8,795 bases of DNA from Acidimicrobiaceae bacterium (GTDB lineage Bacteria > Actinomycetota > Acidimicrobiia > Acidimicrobiales > RAAP-2): assembly GCA_003151555.1 (NCBI GenBank), contig PLXU01000028.1, positions 174-8,968 on the forward strand, written 5' to 3'. The translations under genes were made by a program, and so were the position numbers. Positions 6,588 to 8,795 of this stretch are shown here, in pieces. Each line of letters opens with the position of its first letter. The stretch's first letter is position 1. Under the pieces are notes generated by a model. That model searched no databases. It was not told the origin of the DNA and saw only the letters and a list, made by a program, of their open reading frames with translations.

Positions 6588-7354
6588 GATTTCTCCTTTT
6601 CCGGTTCGCCGTTCTCGGCGTTCTTGCGGCCGATGCGCCAATAGGCCTTGCGACTGATCTGCTCGTCGTCCATGCCTCGATCGACCAATGCGGTGCGCAG
6701 CACATTGATGACGGAGAACTCGCCGAAGAGATAGGCGTGGCCCGTCCCGGGCGGCAGGGCGAGCGCGGCGAGACCGCTGAGCAGTCCGCCGGGGTCGTTG
6801 CGGGCGCGACCAAGGCGACTGACGAAGATGGCCGAAACGGCGAGACCCTCGTCGAAGACGGCCGTGCGCGCGTCGTCGTCGTGATCGATCTCCACGATGA
6901 AGATGGCCCGGCCGGGGGGCGTAATGCTCTGGGCCATCCGGTAGAAGGCGCTGAAGCCGGTGGCGTCACCCATGAAGAGGTGCCAGTCGGCGTCGGGGTC
7001 AAGAGGAATCTTGCCGCGCGGGCCCACCACGTCGACGGCGTCGCCGGGCTGGGCGTGGCGCACCCACTGGCTGCCCACCCCGTCGTGGACCGTGCAGATC
7101 CACAGCGTGAACTGGTCCAATTGCTCGTCGACGCTGCGCACGCTGTAGCGGCGACGGGTGAAGGATCCCGAGTGGTCCGAGACGCGGACCATGACGTCAT
7201 TGCCGGGTACCCCGGCGAGCGCCGCGGCGCCGCCGTGCAGCGTTATTTCGCGCAGCGAGGTGCTTAAGTCGCGCGCGAGCACGACATCGCACACCTGGAC
7301 GTTGGTTTTCAATCGTTGCGCCAGGTCAAGGGATGATTGGTGAGGCGTGGTCAC
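6584..7354 (-). CDS. Siderophore-interacting protein (SIP), FAD-dependent ferric-siderophore reductase family
   Basis: SIP/ViuB/YqjH-family flavoproteins reduce ferric siderophores in the cytoplasm with NAD(P)H to release iron. The 256-residue protein has the expected order. An FAD-binding barrel includes RRYSVR (68-73), the flavin-contact signature usually written RxYTxR. QPGDAVDVVGPRG follows (102-114). The nucleotide-binding half begins WHLFMGDATGFSAFYRM (124-140) and continues with YLFGEFSVINVLR (208-220). The family ending YWRIGRKNAENGE (238-250) precedes a charged tail. The GTG start at 7354 is favoured by a TAGGCT hexamer exactly six bases upstream. The gene opposes rnj and the two stop codons overlap. 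Its position between rnj and ftsK is unusual for this neighbourhood. The siderophore substrate cannot be told from sequence; no siderophore biosynthesis or transport gene is in the window. Confidence 0.88.
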   Translation of the reverse strand: MTTPHQSSLDLAQRLKTNVQVCDVVLARDLSTSLREITLHGGAAALAGVPGNDVMVRVSDHSGSFTRRRYSVRSVDEQLDQFTLWICTVHDGVGSQWVRHAQPGDAVDVVGPRGKIPLDPDADWHLFMGDATGFSAFYRMAQSITPPGRAIFIVEIDHDDDARTAVFDEGLAVSAIFVSRLGRARNDPGGLLSGLAALALPPGTGHAYLFGEFSVINVLRTALVDRGMDDEQISRKAYWRIGRKNAENGEPEKEKS

Positions 7355-7366
7355 CAGTTCAGCCTA
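7355..7366 (-). promoter_or_regulatory. Probable leaderless promoter (-10 TAGGCT) of the SIP gene
   Basis: Read on the minus strand, TAGGCT (7366 down to 7361) matches TANNNT, followed by six bases (GAACTG) and then the GTG start at 7354. This is the leaderless spacing. There is no purine-rich Shine-Dalgarno sequence. The expected -35 region falls at about 7384-7389, overlapping the CGAAC-N4-GTTCG palindrome; no strong -35 hexamer is visible. Confidence 0.55.
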
Positions 7367-7385
7367 AATCAAGTGGCACCGAATA

Positions 7386-7399
7386 CGAACCCGCGTTCG
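7386..7399. promoter_or_regulatory. Putative LexA (SOS) box between SIP and ftsK
   Basis: CGAAC-CCGC-GTTCG is a perfect inverted repeat with five-base arms and a four-base spacer. It matches the core of the LexA-binding consensus of Gram-positive bacteria and actinobacteria (CGAAC-N4-GTTCG). It starts 15 bases before the ftsK -10 element and covers the -35 region of the divergent SIP promoter, so a bound repressor could block both. The inner bases (CCGC) do not fit the preferred RNRY of B. subtilis, and the flanking T/A of the longer mycobacterial form is absent. Binding by another palindrome-recognising regulator is possible. Confidence 0.6.
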
Positions 7400-7400
7400 G

Positions 7401-7411
7401 TAAGTTGGATG
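7401..7411 (+). promoter_or_regulatory. Probable -10 element (TAAGTT) of ftsK
   Basis: TAAGTT (7401-7406), preceded by G, resembles the TAACTT elements before the YfhO-like gene and dapA. A start site 6-7 bases downstream falls at 7412-7413, on the in-frame GTG at 7412. An in-frame ATG at 7409 would lie just upstream of that site. The candidate start codons (ATG 7409, GTG 7412, GTG 7415) differ by only one or two residues. No Shine-Dalgarno sequence is visible. Confidence 0.5.
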
Positions 7412-8795
7412 GTGGTGGTACAGGCACGACATAAGAAAAAGCCGGTCAAAAAGCCGGTCAAGCGCAGGAGCGCCTCCTCGGACGCCCCCACGCTCTGGCA
7501 GCGCCACGAACGCGATATTTGGATCGTCATCATGGTGGTGATCGGCCTCTTCGCGCTGCTCGCCGAGGCGGGCGCCCTGGGTCCCGTGGGTCACCAGGTC
7601 TCGCGTGCGCTGGCCCTCACCTTCGGCGTGGGAAGGTTCGCCCTGCCCATCGTGCTGCTGTGCCTGGGCGTCGCGTTGATCTGGGGCAAGATCGAAGTGG
7701 AGCGGGCCCGTCTCAGCTGGGGCGTGGCGCTCGGCATGATCAGCGTGTGCGGGCTGGGCCACCTCGGTGGCGGACGGCCGAGCCTCGACGCCGGGGTGAC
7801 GAAACTGGCGCACGGCGGGGGATGGCTCGGGGTGTTGGTGGGCGGCGGGTTGTACCGCACGGTCGGCGTGGCCGGTGCCCTCGTCATACTGCTCGCGCTG
7901 CTGGTCGTCGCGCTCATCATCACCACGGGCATTGGACTGCGCGCGCTGGCCAGCGCGACGGGCGCGTTGCTGCGCGGCGTCGGCGGACGCTTCTCGTCGT
8001 GGTGGACGTCTCGCGAGAAGGACGCGGATGACGAGGAGGACGAAGAAGAGGCCGACGACCTCGAGGGCGACTACGACGAGTTCGAGTACGAGAGCGAACC
8101 GGAACCCTTCGAGTACGAGGAAGAGCCGCCCGATGAGGTGGAGCCCGAGAACGAGATGGAGAGCCTGCCGCCGCCCCCGGCGCGCGCCGCCGCCCGCCGG
8201 CGGCCCAAGCCGGTGATGGCCGGTGAGTGGGAGTTGCCGCCGCTGTCGATGCTGGTGCGCACCAAGGATCAGAAGCAGGACCGCAGCGCGATCGTCAACG
8301 CCGGCGCGCAGTTGGTGGAGGCGCTGGCCGCCCACGGGGTCGAGACCATGCTGGTGGGCTACACGGTCGGACCCACCGTGACGCGCTTCGAACTGGAGTT
8401 GGGCGCGGGGGTCAAGGTCTCGAGCGTCACCTCGCTCAACAAGGACATTGCCTACGCCATGGCGTCGCCCGACGTGCGCATCCTGGCCCCTATCCCGGGA
8501 CGTTCGGCGATCGGGGTGGAGGTGCCCAATCGTCAACGCACGTTGGTGGCGCTGGGCGACTTGTTGGCCTCGGACGAGGCGGTCGCGGCCACGCACCCGC
8601 TGGACGTGCCCATTGGCCGCGACATTGCCGGGCGAACCGTGGTGATGAACCTGGGCGAGATGCCGCACATACTCATTTCCGGTGCGACCGGCGCGGGCAA
8701 GAGTTCGTGCATCAACTCCATCGTGACCTCGTTGGTGATGCGTTCGACGCCCGATCAGGTGCGCCTGGTACTGGTGGACCCCAAGCGCGTCGAGA
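7409..8795 (+). CDS. ftsK: DNA translocase FtsK/SpoIIIE family, N-terminal 462 residues (3' end outside window)
   Basis: FtsK is a septum-anchored hexameric ATPase that pumps chromosomal DNA during division. A basic N-terminus (KKKPVKKPVKRR, residues 9-20) precedes four membrane segments (about 37-57, 77-94, 103-118, 152-175). A strongly acidic Asp/Glu linker follows (about 203-251), then a Pro/Ala/Arg-rich stretch to about 268. GEWELPPLSML marks the start of the conserved alpha/beta region (about 272). The segment with VGYTVGPTVTRFELELG and the following KDIAYAMA and IPGRSAIGVEVPN is typical of the family. Walker A is GATGAGKSS (425-433, Lys431). The window ends just after LVDPKRVE, before Walker B and the gamma domain. 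ATG at 7409 is taken as start, but GTG at 7412 fits a leaderless message better. The short acidic linker suggests a compact actinobacterial FtsK. An SOS-type palindrome lies upstream. Confidence 0.95.
   Translation, partial: MVVVQARHKKKPVKKPVKRRSASSDAPTLWQRHERDIWIVIMVVIGLFALLAEAGALGPVGHQVSRALALTFGVGRFALPIVLLCLGVALIWGKIEVERARLSWGVALGMISVCGLGHLGGGRPSLDAGVTKLAHGGGWLGVLVGGGLYRTVGVAGALVILLALLVVALIITTGIGLRALASATGALLRGVGGRFSSWWTSREKDADDEEDEEEADDLEGDYDEFEYESEPEPFEYEEEPPDEVEPENEMESLPPPPARAAARRRPKPVMAGEWELPPLSMLVRTKDQKQDRSAIVNAGAQLVEALAAHGVETMLVGYTVGPTVTRFELELGAGVKVSSVTSLNKDIAYAMASPDVRILAPIPGRSAIGVEVPNRQRTLVALGDLLASDEAVAATHPLDVPIGRDIAGRTVVMNLGEMPHILISGATGAGKSSCINSIVTSLVMRSTPDQVRLVLVDPKRVE
7436..7459 (+). 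repeat. ftsK: 12-base tandem duplication in the ftsK N-terminal coding region
   Basis: The unit AAAAAGCCGGTC occurs twice with no gap (7436-7447 and 7448-7459). It encodes KKPV twice in the basic N-terminal tail. It is in frame and exact, so it looks like a recent duplication or a conserved basic repeat; each unit also carries an A5 run. Confidence 0.85.
8081..8119 (+). repeat. ftsK: Direct repeat encoding FEYE within the acidic FtsK linker
   Basis: TTCGAGTACGAG occurs at 8081-8092 and again at 8108-8119, giving FEYE twice, nine codons apart, inside the Asp/Glu-rich linker. Identical codons suggest an internal duplication, although low-complexity codon use could also give this. Confidence 0.6.

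Noticed and set aside
6607..6620. CGCCG-TTCT-CGGCG hairpin followed by TTCTT as an rnj terminator
   Set aside because: Only five pairs and a poor T-run, located inside the SIP coding sequence; too weak to annotate as a terminator.
7364..8668. Long open frame on the minus strand opposite ftsK (434 codons)
   Set aside because: It is antisense to a clear FtsK with membrane segments and Walker A. Its translation is Arg/His/Gln-rich low complexity with no recognisable domain, typical of shadow frames in GC-rich DNA.
8759..8794. LVLVDPKRVE at the right edge as the Walker B motif of FtsK
   Set aside because: In FtsK this DPK segment lies between Walker A and the true Walker B (VLVDEF-type), which would be further downstream, outside the window.

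Overview
This is a GC-rich window with actinobacterial gene order and gene content. From start to end it carries the 3' end of pnp (polynucleotide phosphorylase), a very strong intrinsic terminator, a large YfhO-like polytopic membrane protein, dapB, dapA, an RNase J gene (rnj), a convergent siderophore-interacting flavoprotein (SIP) gene, and the 5' half of a divergently transcribed ftsK/spoIIIE-type DNA translocase gene that runs off the right edge. The order pnp ... dapB-dapA-rnj ... ftsK is the familiar core neighbourhood of Actinomycetota. Two positions differ from the Streptomyces/Mycobacterium arrangement as I recall it: the slot after pnp, usually an M16 peptidase gene, holds the YfhO-like gene, and no thyX lies between dapB and dapA. 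The protein sequences resemble Acidimicrobiia-like lineages, but that placement is an inference and was not searched.

Layout: bases 3-443 are the PNPase S1-domain end plus a disordered Arg/Gly/Glu-rich tail. Bases 450-503 are a near-perfect hairpin followed by seven T. Bases 519-3218 are the YfhO-like gene, whose stop overlaps the dapB start (3215-3985). After 51 bases comes dapA (4037-4933), which overlaps rnj (4926-6587) by eight bases. The rnj stop overlaps the stop of the opposite-strand SIP gene (6584-7354) by four bases. A short divergent promoter region (7355-7408) separates SIP from ftsK (7409 onward). The window is almost fully coding, with no gene-free stretch above about 75 bases. 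I saw no tRNA, rRNA, CRISPR array, insertion sequence or attachment site.

How the genes work together: PNPase and RNase J are RNA-decay enzymes. DapA and DapB are the consecutive lysine/diaminopimelate steps that supply cell-wall cross-linking precursors. FtsK moves chromosomal DNA through the division septum. The SIP protein probably releases iron from ferric siderophores. The YfhO-like protein is probably a membrane glycosyltransferase-like enzyme of unknown substrate.

Two regulatory signals stand out. First, five of the six gene starts visible here have a TANNNT -10-like hexamer placed so that transcription would begin at or within about a base of the start codon; four of these share the 7-mer G-TAA-(C/G)-(T/G)-T. 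This is the signature of leaderless transcripts. Second, the ftsK/SIP divergent region contains a perfect CGAAC-N4-GTTCG palindrome, the Gram-positive/actinobacterial LexA (SOS) box core, placed to block both promoters. This is notable because E. coli ftsK (dinH) is itself SOS-inducible. I found no clear evidence of an undescribed multi-gene system; the YfhO-like gene in the pnp-dapB slot is the least explained gene.
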